Assembly: GCF_000717185.1 (NCBI RefSeq)
Contig: NZ_JNYE01000194.1
Coordinates: forward strand, 1-5,037
Direction: 5' to 3'
DNA: 5,037 nucleotides
DNA from: Kitasatospora phosalacinea
Lineage (GTDB): Bacteria > Actinomycetota > Actinomycetes > Streptomycetales > Streptomycetaceae
Positions 1 through 5,037 of the stretch are shown piece by piece. The notes under the pieces are model-generated. The model did no database searches. It had not been told where the DNA came from and saw only the letters and a list, made by a program, of their open reading frames with translations. A program made the translations under genes and the position numbers. Positions within the stretch are counted from its first letter, which is position 1. Each line of letters starts with the position of its first letter.

Positions 1-71
1 GCGACGACGATCTTGGCGGAGGTGGTGGCGCGGCTGGGGGCGGCGGCCGCGTTAGAGCTTGCGAAGTCCAC
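1..71 (-). CDS. cvnD: CvnD-type small GTPase, N-terminal fragment (runs off left edge)
   Basis: This is the start of the last gene of the conservon, cut by the window edge after 23 complete codons. Reading from GTG at 71-69 gives MDFASSNAAAAPSRATTSAK followed by IVV. That matches the usual N-terminus of CvnD proteins: a short Ala/Ser/Thr leader followed by the first beta strand. In the family the P-loop (GxxGxGKT) comes directly next, but here it would lie outside the window. CvnD proteins are Ras-like, soluble or membrane-associated GTPases that act with CvnA, CvnB and CvnC. The GTG overlaps the end of cvnC by 20 nt in another frame, and an AAAGGG-type ribosome binding site lies 6 nt upstream inside cvnC, so translational coupling is likely. 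The assignment rests on this short stretch plus its position after a DUF742 gene. Confidence 0.85.
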   Translation of the reverse strand, partial: MDFASSNAAAAPSRATTSAKIVV

Positions 72-702
72 TGAGGACCCTTTCGAGCAGCGTGACGTCG
101 GGCTGGTTGCCGGATTCGCCGCCGGCTGCGGGCTGGTGGATGGCGACCAGGCCGGCCTCGGCCAGGTCCGCCACGAGGATGCGGGCCACTCCCAGCGGGA
201 GGCCGAGCAGCGCGGAGATCTCGGCGACCGACTTCACGTCGGAGGCGCACAGGGCGCAGATCTGCTGGTGCTCGGGCAGCAGGGTGGCCATCCTGGCCTG
301 GTCGACCGCGGCGGAGACCAGGGCCTCCAGCGCGAGTTCGTAGCGCGGCCGGGTGCGTCCGCCGGTCATCGCGAAGGGGCGGATCAGCGGTCCCGCGTCC
401 TCCTCGTCGGCGTACTCCTCGACGTGGCCGGGCTGCTGCTCCTCGTACCGGTGCGGCAGCCCCGGGTCGGGGAACGCCCCGTGCTCGGGGAAGGCGTGCG
501 GGCCGGGGTGGGCCTGGCCGTATCCGTCCTGCTGCTGGTACCAGCGCGGGTCGGACTGCGGGGGCAGGTACGACTGGCCACCGTTGAACTGCGGCGCGTA
601 CTGCGGCTGCTGACCGTGGCCGACGCCGGGATCCCCGAAAGCGTCGTGGCCGGAGCCCGCGTACGGGGCGCCGTACTGGCCACTGTGGTCGGGCGGTGTC
701 AC
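52..702 (-). CDS. cvnC: DUF742 protein of a conservon (CvnC) with long disordered N-terminus
   Basis: CvnC is the third component of a conservon and is thought to join CvnA, CvnB and the CvnD GTPase in a membrane-associated signalling complex; its biochemical role is not settled. The 216-residue product has two parts. Residues 1-100 are rich in Gln, Tyr, Pro, Gly and His and look disordered. Residues ~104-216 are a typical DUF742 domain: a PLIRPFAMTGGRTRPRY opening, an ICALC segment with Cys149 and Cys152, a winged-helix-like part (VKSVAEISALLGLPLGVARI), and the family's ending DVTLLERVLSGLRKL. Family members I know are about 120-140 residues long, so the first 100 residues are an extension. 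The GTG start at 702 has GAGGAG 7 nt upstream, and an in-frame TGA lies two codons above it. The gene ends in TAA and overlaps cvnD by 20 nt. Confidence 0.95.
   Translation of the reverse strand: MTPPDHSGQYGAPYAGSGHDAFGDPGVGHGQQPQYAPQFNGGQSYLPPQSDPRWYQQQDGYGQAHPGPHAFPEHGAFPDPGLPHRYEEQQPGHVEEYADEEDAGPLIRPFAMTGGRTRPRYELALEALVSAAVDQARMATLLPEHQQICALCASDVKSVAEISALLGLPLGVARILVADLAEAGLVAIHQPAAGGESGNQPDVTLLERVLSGLRKL
78..83 (-). promoter_or_regulatory. Ribosome binding site of cvnD inside cvnC
   Basis: On the minus strand AAAGGG ends 6 nt before the GTG at 71-69. It supports this start for cvnD, which would otherwise be hard to place because there is no ATG before the window edge. The site lies inside the last codons of cvnC. 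Confidence 0.6.
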
Positions 703-709
703 GGTTCAT

Positions 710-715
710 CTCCTC
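710..715 (-). promoter_or_regulatory. Ribosome binding site of cvnC
   Basis: GAGGAG on the minus strand ends 7 nt before the GTG at 702-700. It decides the start: the nearby ATG at 709-707 abuts this motif and is in a different frame, and an in-frame stop blocks any longer version. Confidence 0.75.
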
Positions 716-793
716 AAAGGGTGCGGCGGTGCGTTGCTGGCCGCGTCGCCGGGGAGCGCCGTGACCTGTGGTGCGAAGGCCGTACAACGCCCG

Positions 794-823
794 GTCCCGA
801 GGCCGCCGAAGCGACCTCGGGAC
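794..823 (-). promoter_or_regulatory. Intra-operon stem-loop upstream of cvnC
   Basis: GTCCCGAGG at 794-802 and CCTCGGGAC at 815-823 form a perfect 9-bp stem with a 12-nt loop; two further G-C pairs are possible outside one mismatch. No run of U follows in the minus-strand transcript, so it is not a classical intrinsic terminator. Its place between the fusion gene and cvnC suggests partial termination, RNA processing or transcript stabilisation, but this is inference. Confidence 0.45.
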
Positions 824-868
824 GGGCAATGAGGTCTTTCGAATACCAGGACGGTATCCGACGAACCG

Positions 869-1168
869 TCAGTGCAGGAGACTGCCCTGGAGTTCGGCCC
901 GCAGAGCGGGCGTCAGGACGGCGCCCGCGCGGTCCACGAGGAGTGCCATCTCGTAGCCGACGAGGCCGATGTCGGAGTCCGGCGAGGCGAGGACCGCGAG
1001 CGCGGAACCGTCGCTGACCGCCATCAGGAACAGGAAGCCGCGCTCCATCTCGACCACGGTCTGGGTCACGTCGCCGCCCTCGAAGATCCGGCTCGCGCCC
1101 GAGGTCAGCGAGGTCAGTCCGGAGGCGACGGCGGCCAGCTGGTCCGCGCGGTCCCGGGGGAAGCCCTC
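869..1168 (-). other. C-terminal CvnB (roadblock/LC7) portion of the fusion
   Basis: These 99 codons plus stop match the C-terminal part of CvnB proteins almost word for word: [20 protein letters not shown], then [40 protein letters not shown], and the ending [13 protein letters not shown] complete CvnB is about 137 residues, so roughly 38 N-terminal residues are missing (helix 1 and the first two strands, with the family motifs NWLITNFV and GLLLAMS). The retained part covers helix 2, the following strands and the last helix. No start codon in this frame precedes it, so it cannot be read as a separate protein; it exists only as the tail of the CvnA chain. Roadblock proteins normally dimerise and bind small GTPases. 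Whether this piece folds is unknown. Confidence 0.85.
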
Positions 1169-4100
1169 GTGCGGTCCATCACCGTACGCCCCCTGGTCGG
1201 GGTCGATCCGGAAGCTGCCGGTGGCACCGGGGTCGCCGCCGGCCTGGCGGCCCTGCTCGACGCCGCGGCGCAGGTTGGTCAGGCGGCCGCGGACCTCGTT
1301 CGGGTCGCGGGAGACCTGCGGGCCTTCCTGCGGGGTGGTCCGGGCGTTGCCCGGGACCAGGTTCTGGCGGGGCACCCGGCGCGGCAGGCCCGAGGGGGTC
1401 GTGCCGGCCGAGGAGGGCTCGCGCAGCTTCTCCGCGCGCTGCCAGTCGCCGTCGTTCGGCGACTCCCACTCGCTGGGCGCCGCGGTCGGACCGGTCGGCC
1501 CGTAGCCGCCCAGCGCCGACACGTCGTGGCCGCGCGGCTCCTCGACGGGCACCGAGGTGTCCTTCGCGCCGGTGAACCAGTTCGGGGTCTCGCCGCCGCC
1601 GGGACGGTCCGCGCCGCCGCCCGCCAGCTGCTGGCCCGGCCGCCGCTGCGGCAGCGCGCCGCCCGGGGCCTGCTGCTCCGCGGAGCGGGCCGGCGGCAGG
1701 GCCGGCAGCTCCTCGGCGGGGTACGGGTGCCCGGCGGGCTCCTCGTAGCCGTGGTCCTGCTGCTGGTAGCCGTCCTGGGCGTAGCCGTCCTGCCGGTACT
1801 CGTCGGCGTACTGCTCGTAGCCGTCGTACTGCCCGGCGCCCTGGTCGTACTGCCCGTCGCCGTACGGCTGCTGCTGGTACGCCTCGGCGTACTGCTGCCC
1901 GTCGCCGTAGGGGGCCTGCGCGTACTGCTCCGGGGCGTAGGGCTCCTCGGCGTACCCGGCGGGCGCGTACGGGGCGTCCTGGCGGTGGCCGTAGGCGTCG
2001 CCCTGCGGGGCCTGCTGCGGCTCGAAGGGGCGGCCGTAGGCGTCCGCCTCGGGGCGGGCGTACGGGTCGTCCTGGGCGGCGCCGTAGCCGTAGCCGTCCT
2101 CGGGGGCGCCGTAGGGCGACTCCAGGACCTCCGCCTCCACCGGCTCGTCGGCGGCGGGGCCGGGGCCGATCTCCAGGGCGGCCCGGCGGCGCTCCTCCAG
2201 GCGCTGGGAGCGCTGCATGGACTCCAGCGCGGGGGAGAAGCCGTTGCCGGGCACGGCGCCGGGGACGGCCAGGTGGTCGTCGAAGCCGAGTTCGGCGGCG
2301 GTGCGGTCCTGGCCCTCGAAGGCCCACTCGGCGGTCGGCTCCTGCTCGGCGAAGATCCGGGAGACCGTGAACTCCTCGGCCTGCGGCTCCGGCGCCATCG
2401 CGCCCAGCTGGGTGAGCTGCTGCGGCAGCATGACCAGCGAGGTGGTGCCGGCCGACTCGCCGGACGGGCGCAGCTGCACGCGGATGTCGTGCCGCTGGGA
2501 CAGCCGGCCGACCACGAACAGGCCCATCCGGCGGGAGATGGTCGCGTCGACGGTGGGCGGCTCGGCCAGCTTCTCGTTGATCTCGGCGAAGTCCTCGGCG
2601 GTCAGGCCGATGCCCTTGTCGTGGATCTCGACCAGCACCCGGCCGTCCGGCAGGCGGGTCGCGTTGACCAGCACCCGGGTCTGCGGGGAGGAGAACGAGG
2701 TGGCGTTCTCCAGCAGCTCGGCGAGCAGGTGGACGAGGTCGGTCACGGCGGGGCCGACCACGTCGGCCTCGGGGATGCCGGCCAGTTCGATCCGCTCGTA
2801 GTGCTCCACCTCGGAGGCGGCGGCGCGCAGCACGTCGACCAGCGGGACCGGGGTGTTCCAGCGGCGGCCGGGCTCCTCGCCCGCGAGGACGAGGAGGTTC
2901 TCGCCGTTGCGGCGCATGCGGGTCGCCAGGTGGTCCAGCTTGAAGAGGTTCTCCAGCTGGTCCGGGTCGGCTTCGTTGTTCTCCAGGTCGGTGATCAGCG
3001 CCAGCTGGCGCTGGATCAGGCCCTGGCTGCGGCGCGACAGGTTGGTGAAGATCGCGTTGACGTTGCCCCGCAGCAGCGCCTGCTCGGCGGCGAGCGAGAC
3101 GGCCTGCTGGTGGACCTGGTCGAAGGCGCGGGCGACCTCGCCGATCTCGTCCCTGCCGTGCAGCGGGATCGGGCTGACCGAGGTGTCGACCCGCTCCGGG
3201 TCGGTCTTGGAGAGCTTGTCGACCAGCTCCGGCAGGCGGTGGTTGGCGATGTCGAGCGCGGCGGTGTTCAGGGTCCGCATGCCGAGGATCATCGAGCGGG
3301 CGATGTAGCCGGTGAGCAGACCGGCCAGCACCAGCGAGGCGACCACGATCAGCGAGTTGAGCACCCAGTCGGTGAAGGCCCGGTCCTTGATGCCCTGGGC
3401 CTCGTCGACGACCTGGGCCAGCAGGTCGGTCTCCGCGGCGCGCAGCGCGCTCATGTGGCTCTTGGTGGCCTGGTCCCACAGCGGGCGGGTCAGGCCGTCC
3501 TTGCCGACCTGGTCGATGATGCTGGCGGCGTGGTCGCCGCCGGCCGCGGTGCCGGCCAGCTGGCCGGCGTAGGACATGCCGACCGCGAGCAGGCCCTGCA
3601 TGGTGGGCAGGCTGTGGCCGTCGGGCATCCGCAGCGGCAGGCGCTGGTCGGCGGTGGCCTGGTCGACCAGGGCGTCCGAGTAGACCTTGATCTCGGCGTC
3701 GCCGGAGGCGGTGTTGAACTCGCTGAGCGCGGTCTGCTCCAGCCGGGAGGCGACCACCAGCGACTGGATCAGGTCGTCGCCCTCGTGGCCGTCCACGCCG
3801 CCGACGCCGAGGCCGACCAGCAGGTTGAGCATCAGCGCGCGCTGGGTGGAGGCGGACGCCTTGGCCAGCGACATCGCGTAGATCGCGCGGCCCTTGGAGG
3901 TGACGTTGGTGGAGCCGAAGCCGACCGAGTTGTCGATGGCCAGCAGCGGCGCGAACATCAGCGAGTACGCGTTGGCGGTCGCGGTCGCGAACAGCTCCGG
4001 CTTGTAGGCGTTGGCGCGCAGGTGCGGGAGGTACACCACGGCCTGCTGGAACTGGTCGTTCCGGCGCTTCATGGTGGCGTCGTCCTTGACCTCCGCGAAC

Positions 4101-4618
4101 GCCGCGTCGTAGGCCCGGCGGGCCTCGTCGGTCCGGTCGCGGAGCTTCTTCACCTCGCCCTGGTCGCCCTGCCCGGTGAGCAGCGGGACGAGGGTCTCGT
4201 CGCGCTCCTGCTCCAGGGCGTCGGCCAGCTTGGTGGCGGCGCTGGCCAGGGTGGCGATGCGCACCGCGCGGTCGGCCTGGTTGTAGTCGTCCAGCGAGGT
4301 GTTGACGCGCAGGCCGCCGAAGACCAGGGCGATGACGACCGGGATGACCAGGATGGCCACCAGGCGGGTCGGCACGCGCCAGTTCAGCGGGGACAGGAAG
4401 TCGTACCGGCGGCCGTTGCTGCCGCCGGGGCGCGGGGCGTCCTCGGCGGGCGCGGGGCGCGGGGCGGGCGCCGGGGGGACGGGGCGGTGCTGCTCGGCGC
4501 GGTCACGGTCCCCGGCCGCGGTGAACGCGGAGAACTGACCGTTGTTCGGGCCGCTACCCGGGTCCTGCTGGCGGGGCTCTGAGCGCCGCTGAGGGGTGAC
4601 TGGCTGCTTACGCCTCAC
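869..4618 (-). CDS. cvnA: CvnA-type sensor histidine kinase fused in frame to a truncated CvnB roadblock domain
   Basis: The 1249-residue product starts as a conservon sensor kinase (CvnA): a Pro/Arg-rich cytoplasmic leader (1-83), a first membrane helix (~84-105), an extracytoplasmic nitrate/nitrite-sensor-like helical domain (~105-417), a second helix (~418-440), a HAMP-like linker, a DHp-like segment with His563 in [16 protein letters not shown], and a GHKL ATPase domain with N box ([14 protein letters not shown], Asn638), G1 box (EIHDKGIGL, Asp667) and G2 box ([11 protein letters not shown]). A long low-complexity tail follows, richest in Tyr/Gln/Gly/Asp at ~833-962, then the usual CvnA end region ([19 protein letters not shown]). 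Instead of stopping, the frame continues at residue ~1151 into CvnB-like sequence ([18 protein letters not shown]) up to the stop. The protein should bind ATP at the inner membrane face and control the CvnD GTPase; the signal is unknown. The GTG at 4618 is preferred over ATG at 4651 because GAGAGG precedes it and CvnA proteins commonly begin (M/V)RR. Confidence 0.9.
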   Translation of the reverse strand: MRRKQPVTPQRRSEPRQQDPGSGPNNGQFSAFTAAGDRDRAEQHRPVPPAPAPRPAPAEDAPRPGGSNGRRYDFLSPLNWRVPTRLVAILVIPVVIALVFGGLRVNTSLDDYNQADRAVRIATLASAATKLADALEQERDETLVPLLTGQGDQGEVKKLRDRTDEARRAYDAAFAEVKDDATMKRRNDQFQQAVVYLPHLRANAYKPELFATATANAYSLMFAPLLAIDNSVGFGSTNVTSKGRAIYAMSLAKASASTQRALMLNLLVGLGVGGVDGHEGDDLIQSLVVASRLEQTALSEFNTASGDAEIKVYSDALVDQATADQRLPLRMPDGHSLPTMQGLLAVGMSYAGQLAGTAAGGDHAASIIDQVGKDGLTRPLWDQATKSHMSALRAAETDLLAQVVDEAQGIKDRAFTDWVLNSLIVVASLVLAGLLTGYIARSMILGMRTLNTAALDIANHRLPELVDKLSKTDPERVDTSVSPIPLHGRDEIGEVARAFDQVHQQAVSLAAEQALLRGNVNAIFTNLSRRSQGLIQRQLALITDLENNEADPDQLENLFKLDHLATRMRRNGENLLVLAGEEPGRRWNTPVPLVDVLRAAASEVEHYERIELAGIPEADVVGPAVTDLVHLLAELLENATSFSSPQTRVLVNATRLPDGRVLVEIHDKGIGLTAEDFAEINEKLAEPPTVDATISRRMGLFVVGRLSQRHDIRVQLRPSGESAGTTSLVMLPQQLTQLGAMAPEPQAEEFTVSRIFAEQEPTAEWAFEGQDRTAAELGFDDHLAVPGAVPGNGFSPALESMQRSQRLEERRRAALEIGPGPAADEPVEAEVLESPYGAPEDGYGYGAAQDDPYARPEADAYGRPFEPQQAPQGDAYGHRQDAPYAPAGYAEEPYAPEQYAQAPYGDGQQYAEAYQQQPYGDGQYDQGAGQYDGYEQYADEYRQDGYAQDGYQQQDHGYEEPAGHPYPAEELPALPPARSAEQQAPGGALPQRRPGQQLAGGGADRPGGGETPNWFTGAKDTSVPVEEPRGHDVSALGGYGPTGPTAAPSEWESPNDGDWQRAEKLREPSSAGTTPSGLPRRVPRQNLVPGNARTTPQEGPQVSRDPNEVRGRLTNLRRGVEQGRQAGGDPGATGSFRIDPDQGAYGDGPHEGFPRDRADQLAAVASGLTSLTSGASRIFEGGDVTQTVVEMERGFLFLMAVSDGSALAVLASPDSDIGLVGYEMALLVDRAGAVLTPALRAELQGSLLH
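1733..2122 (-). repeat. Low-complexity Tyr/Gln/Gly/Asp-rich coding tract in cvnA
   Basis: About 130 codons of the CvnA tail form an irregular repeat built from short units such as [29 protein letters not shown] and [15 protein letters not shown]. At DNA level, 12-bp words recur, for example GTAGCCGTCCTG at 1766-1777 and 1781-1792 on the plus strand. The repeats are degenerate, not a tandem array of fixed period. The tract lies between the ATPase domain and the conserved CvnA end and is probably disordered. Such regions easily change length between strains. Confidence 0.7.
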
Positions 4619-4628
4619 TCGACAACAA

Positions 4629-4634
4629 CCTCTC
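4629..4634 (-). promoter_or_regulatory. Ribosome binding site of the cvnA fusion gene
   Basis: GAGAGG on the minus strand ends 10 nt before the GTG at 4618-4616. It favours this start over the in-frame ATG at 4651-4649, 11 codons upstream, which lacks a good purine-rich site. The longer version would also add a leader ([11 protein letters not shown]) that I do not know from the family. Confidence 0.6.
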
Positions 4635-4678
4635 GACCGACTGGCGGCCATGGATCTATCCGGCGGCTACCCCCCAGA

Positions 4679-4692
4679 CGGGCCGCGGCCCG
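4679..4692. repeat. 14-bp perfect palindrome upstream of cvnA
   Basis: CGGGCCGCGGCCCG reads the same on both strands and lies about 60 nt before the GTG start, so it would fall within or close to the mRNA leader. In GC-rich DNA such G/C-only palindromes arise by chance more easily; a regulatory role is only possible. Confidence 0.3.
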
Positions 4693-4794
4693 CAAGGGTC
4701 CTACGGGGTAGCTGGAATTCCAACACGAGCCGGTGGACCGGACAAACGGCCCCCCTGACCCGTACGCCACAGGTGGAAAACGGACATAAACGGG

Positions 4795-4813
4795 TGAACT
4801 CCCGCAAAGTTCA
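4795..4813. promoter_or_regulatory. Inverted repeat TGAACT-N7-AGTTCA, possible operator
   Basis: Two perfect 6-bp half sites flank a 7-nt spacer, about 180 nt upstream of the cvnA start, in an A/T-richer part of the intergenic region. The centre-to-centre distance of 13 nt would suit a dimeric DNA-binding protein. No known regulator is recognised. Confidence 0.3.
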
Positions 4814-4888
4814 AGGTCATTGGCGCACACCGGGTTCGGACGGCTACGCACTGTCAAACGGCCTCGGCAAATGCCTACCGAACTGTTA

Positions 4889-4926
4889 CCGGGGGGCGCG
4901 AACCATTCCTGGTCCGCGCCCCCCGG
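4889..4926 (-). terminator. Strong hairpin terminator after the upstream cvnD
   Basis: CCGGGGGGCGCG (4889-4900) pairs perfectly with CGCGCCCCCCGG (4915-4926). Inside, after one A-C mismatch, ACCA (4902-4905) pairs with TGGT (4910-4913) around a TTCC tetraloop, giving a 16-bp interrupted stem. It begins 12 nt after the TGA of the upstream cvnD on the minus strand. No long U run follows, which is common for actinomycete terminators. It should separate the two tandem conservon transcripts. Confidence 0.8.
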
Positions 4927-4938
4927 CCAGGTCGGGGC

Positions 4939-5037
4939 TCACCGCAGTCGGGCGAGGAGGGCGTGTTCGACGAGGGTGATGAGGGCGCTCTTGGCGCTGT
5001 CCCGGCGTCGGGCGTCGAGGGTGATGATGGGGATGTC
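4939..5037 (-). CDS. cvnD: CvnD-type small GTPase of an upstream conservon, C-terminal fragment (runs off right edge)
   Basis: The last 32 codons and the TGA stop of a gene entering from the right edge. The peptide begins DIPIITLDARRRDSAK and ends SALITLVEHALLARLR. This is the typical C-terminus of CvnD GTPases: a strand (PII), the TxDAR segment at the position of the guanine-base (G5-like) motif, and the final amphipathic helix LITLVEHALLARL. In conservons cvnD is the last of the four core genes, so a complete upstream conservon probably lies just to the right on the same strand. The nucleotide-binding P-loop and switch regions are outside the window, so activity cannot be judged. It is not the same gene as the cvnD at the left edge, since each is placed at the end of a different operon. 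Confidence 0.88.
   Translation of the reverse strand, partial: DIPIITLDARRRDSAKSALITLVEHALLARLR

Larger units (their letters stand above)
703..868 (-). other. Gap between the cvnA-cvnB fusion gene and cvnC
   Basis: This 166-nt gap holds no convincing gene. It contains a 9-bp perfect stem-loop (794-823), described separately, and a weaker 6-bp one (GACGGT at 850-855 with ACCGTC at 865-870) that spans the stop codon of the upstream gene. In particular there is no remnant of the missing N-terminal part of CvnB here. I see no clear promoter. The genes on both sides are probably cotranscribed, as in other conservons. Confidence 0.6.
4619..4938 (-). promoter_or_regulatory. Region between two conservons: terminator, leader and probable promoter
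   Basis: This stretch of about 320 nt has no convincing gene and is clearly less GC-rich in its middle than the coding DNA. From right to left it holds the terminator hairpin (4889-4926), a perfect TTGACA (4852-4857, minus strand) with no good -10 hexamer at normal spacing, an inverted repeat TGAACT-N7-AGTTCA (4795-4813), a short dyad CCGGT-GG-ACCGG (4730-4741), a TGGAATTCCA palindrome (4713-4722), a weak -10-like TAGGAC (4698-4703), and a 14-bp perfect palindrome CGGGCCGCGGCCCG (4679-4692). The promoter of the cvnA operon is expected here, but I cannot fix its position. Confidence 0.5.

Noticed and set aside
13..1017. Open frame of 334 codons on the plus strand
   Set aside because: It lies antisense to cvnC and the end of the fusion gene, and its product shows only composition-driven sequence.
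1100..1250. Frameshift as the cause of the missing cvnB start
   Set aside because: The alternative minus-strand frames near the junction encode no CvnB N-terminal motif, so the sequence is absent and not merely out of frame.
1733..2122. Possible CRISPR or minisatellite array
   Set aside because: The repeats are degenerate, in the coding frame, of irregular spacing and explained by Tyr/Gln/Gly-rich protein sequence.
1179..3479. Open frame of 766 codons on the minus strand inside cvnA
   Set aside because: It is a shifted frame of the real gene; its product is an Arg/Pro/Gly/Ala-rich string without domain structure.
872..4582. Open frame of 1236 codons on the plus strand, opposite cvnA
   Set aside because: It mirrors the cvnA gene almost end to end. 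Its product is Gly/Val/Leu/Arg-rich with no recognisable domain, as expected from antisense reading of GC-rich DNA with third-position bias.
4649..4651. ATG as start of cvnA (11 codons longer)
   Set aside because: There is no good ribosome binding site before it, while the GTG at 4618 has GAGAGG at usable spacing and gives a family-like N-terminus.
4615..4857. Open frame of 80 codons on the minus strand upstream of cvnA
   Set aside because: It covers the likely promoter and leader region, has no recognisable domain, and its end only touches the cvnA start. A short leader peptide cannot be fully excluded.
4852..4857. TTGACA (minus strand) as the -35 box of a cvnA promoter
   Set aside because: No TAnnnT-like hexamer occurs 16-19 nt downstream, so I do not call a promoter from this hexamer alone.
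4596..4979. Open frame of 127 codons on the plus strand across the intergenic region
   Set aside because: It overlaps the 5' end of cvnA, the terminator hairpin and the 3' end of the upstream cvnD; no known motif and no clear ribosome binding site support it.

Overview
The window looks like chromosomal DNA of a high-GC actinomycete, most likely Streptomyces or a close relative such as Kitasatospora. The evidence is the strong G/C bias at third codon positions, the GTG starts, and a gene set typical of the 'conservon' (cvn) operons of that group. All real genes lie on the minus strand, so the operon reads from right to left.

From the right edge: 4939-5037 is the last 32 codons of a CvnD-type small GTPase that ends an upstream conservon. 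A strong 12-bp GC hairpin (4889-4926) follows its stop codon and probably terminates that transcript. About 320 nt without a gene (4619-4938) then carries several short inverted repeats and should hold the promoter of the second conservon. That operon begins with a very large sensor-kinase gene (869-4618, GTG start), continues after a 166-nt gap with the DUF742 gene cvnC (52-702), and overlaps by 20 nt into a second cvnD that runs off the left edge (1-71).

A normal conservon has four separate genes: cvnA (membrane sensor with a histidine-kinase-like ATPase), cvnB (roadblock/LC7), cvnC (DUF742) and cvnD (Ras-like GTPase). Their products are thought to form a membrane-associated complex resembling a G-protein-coupled relay. 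Here there is no free cvnB. The CvnA reading frame runs, at about nt 1168-1183, straight into the last ~99 residues of a CvnB-like protein. The usual cvnA stop, the intergenic spacer and about the first 38 residues of CvnB are absent. This in-frame CvnA-CvnB fusion, or deletion, is the most unusual point of the window. It may be a real gene fusion or an assembly or sequencing deletion, and the sequence alone cannot separate these.

A second point is that both CvnA (nt 1733-2122) and CvnC (nt 403-702) carry long Tyr/Gln/Gly/Pro/Asp-rich, probably disordered tracts. I see no RNA genes, mobile elements, CRISPR arrays or attachment sites.
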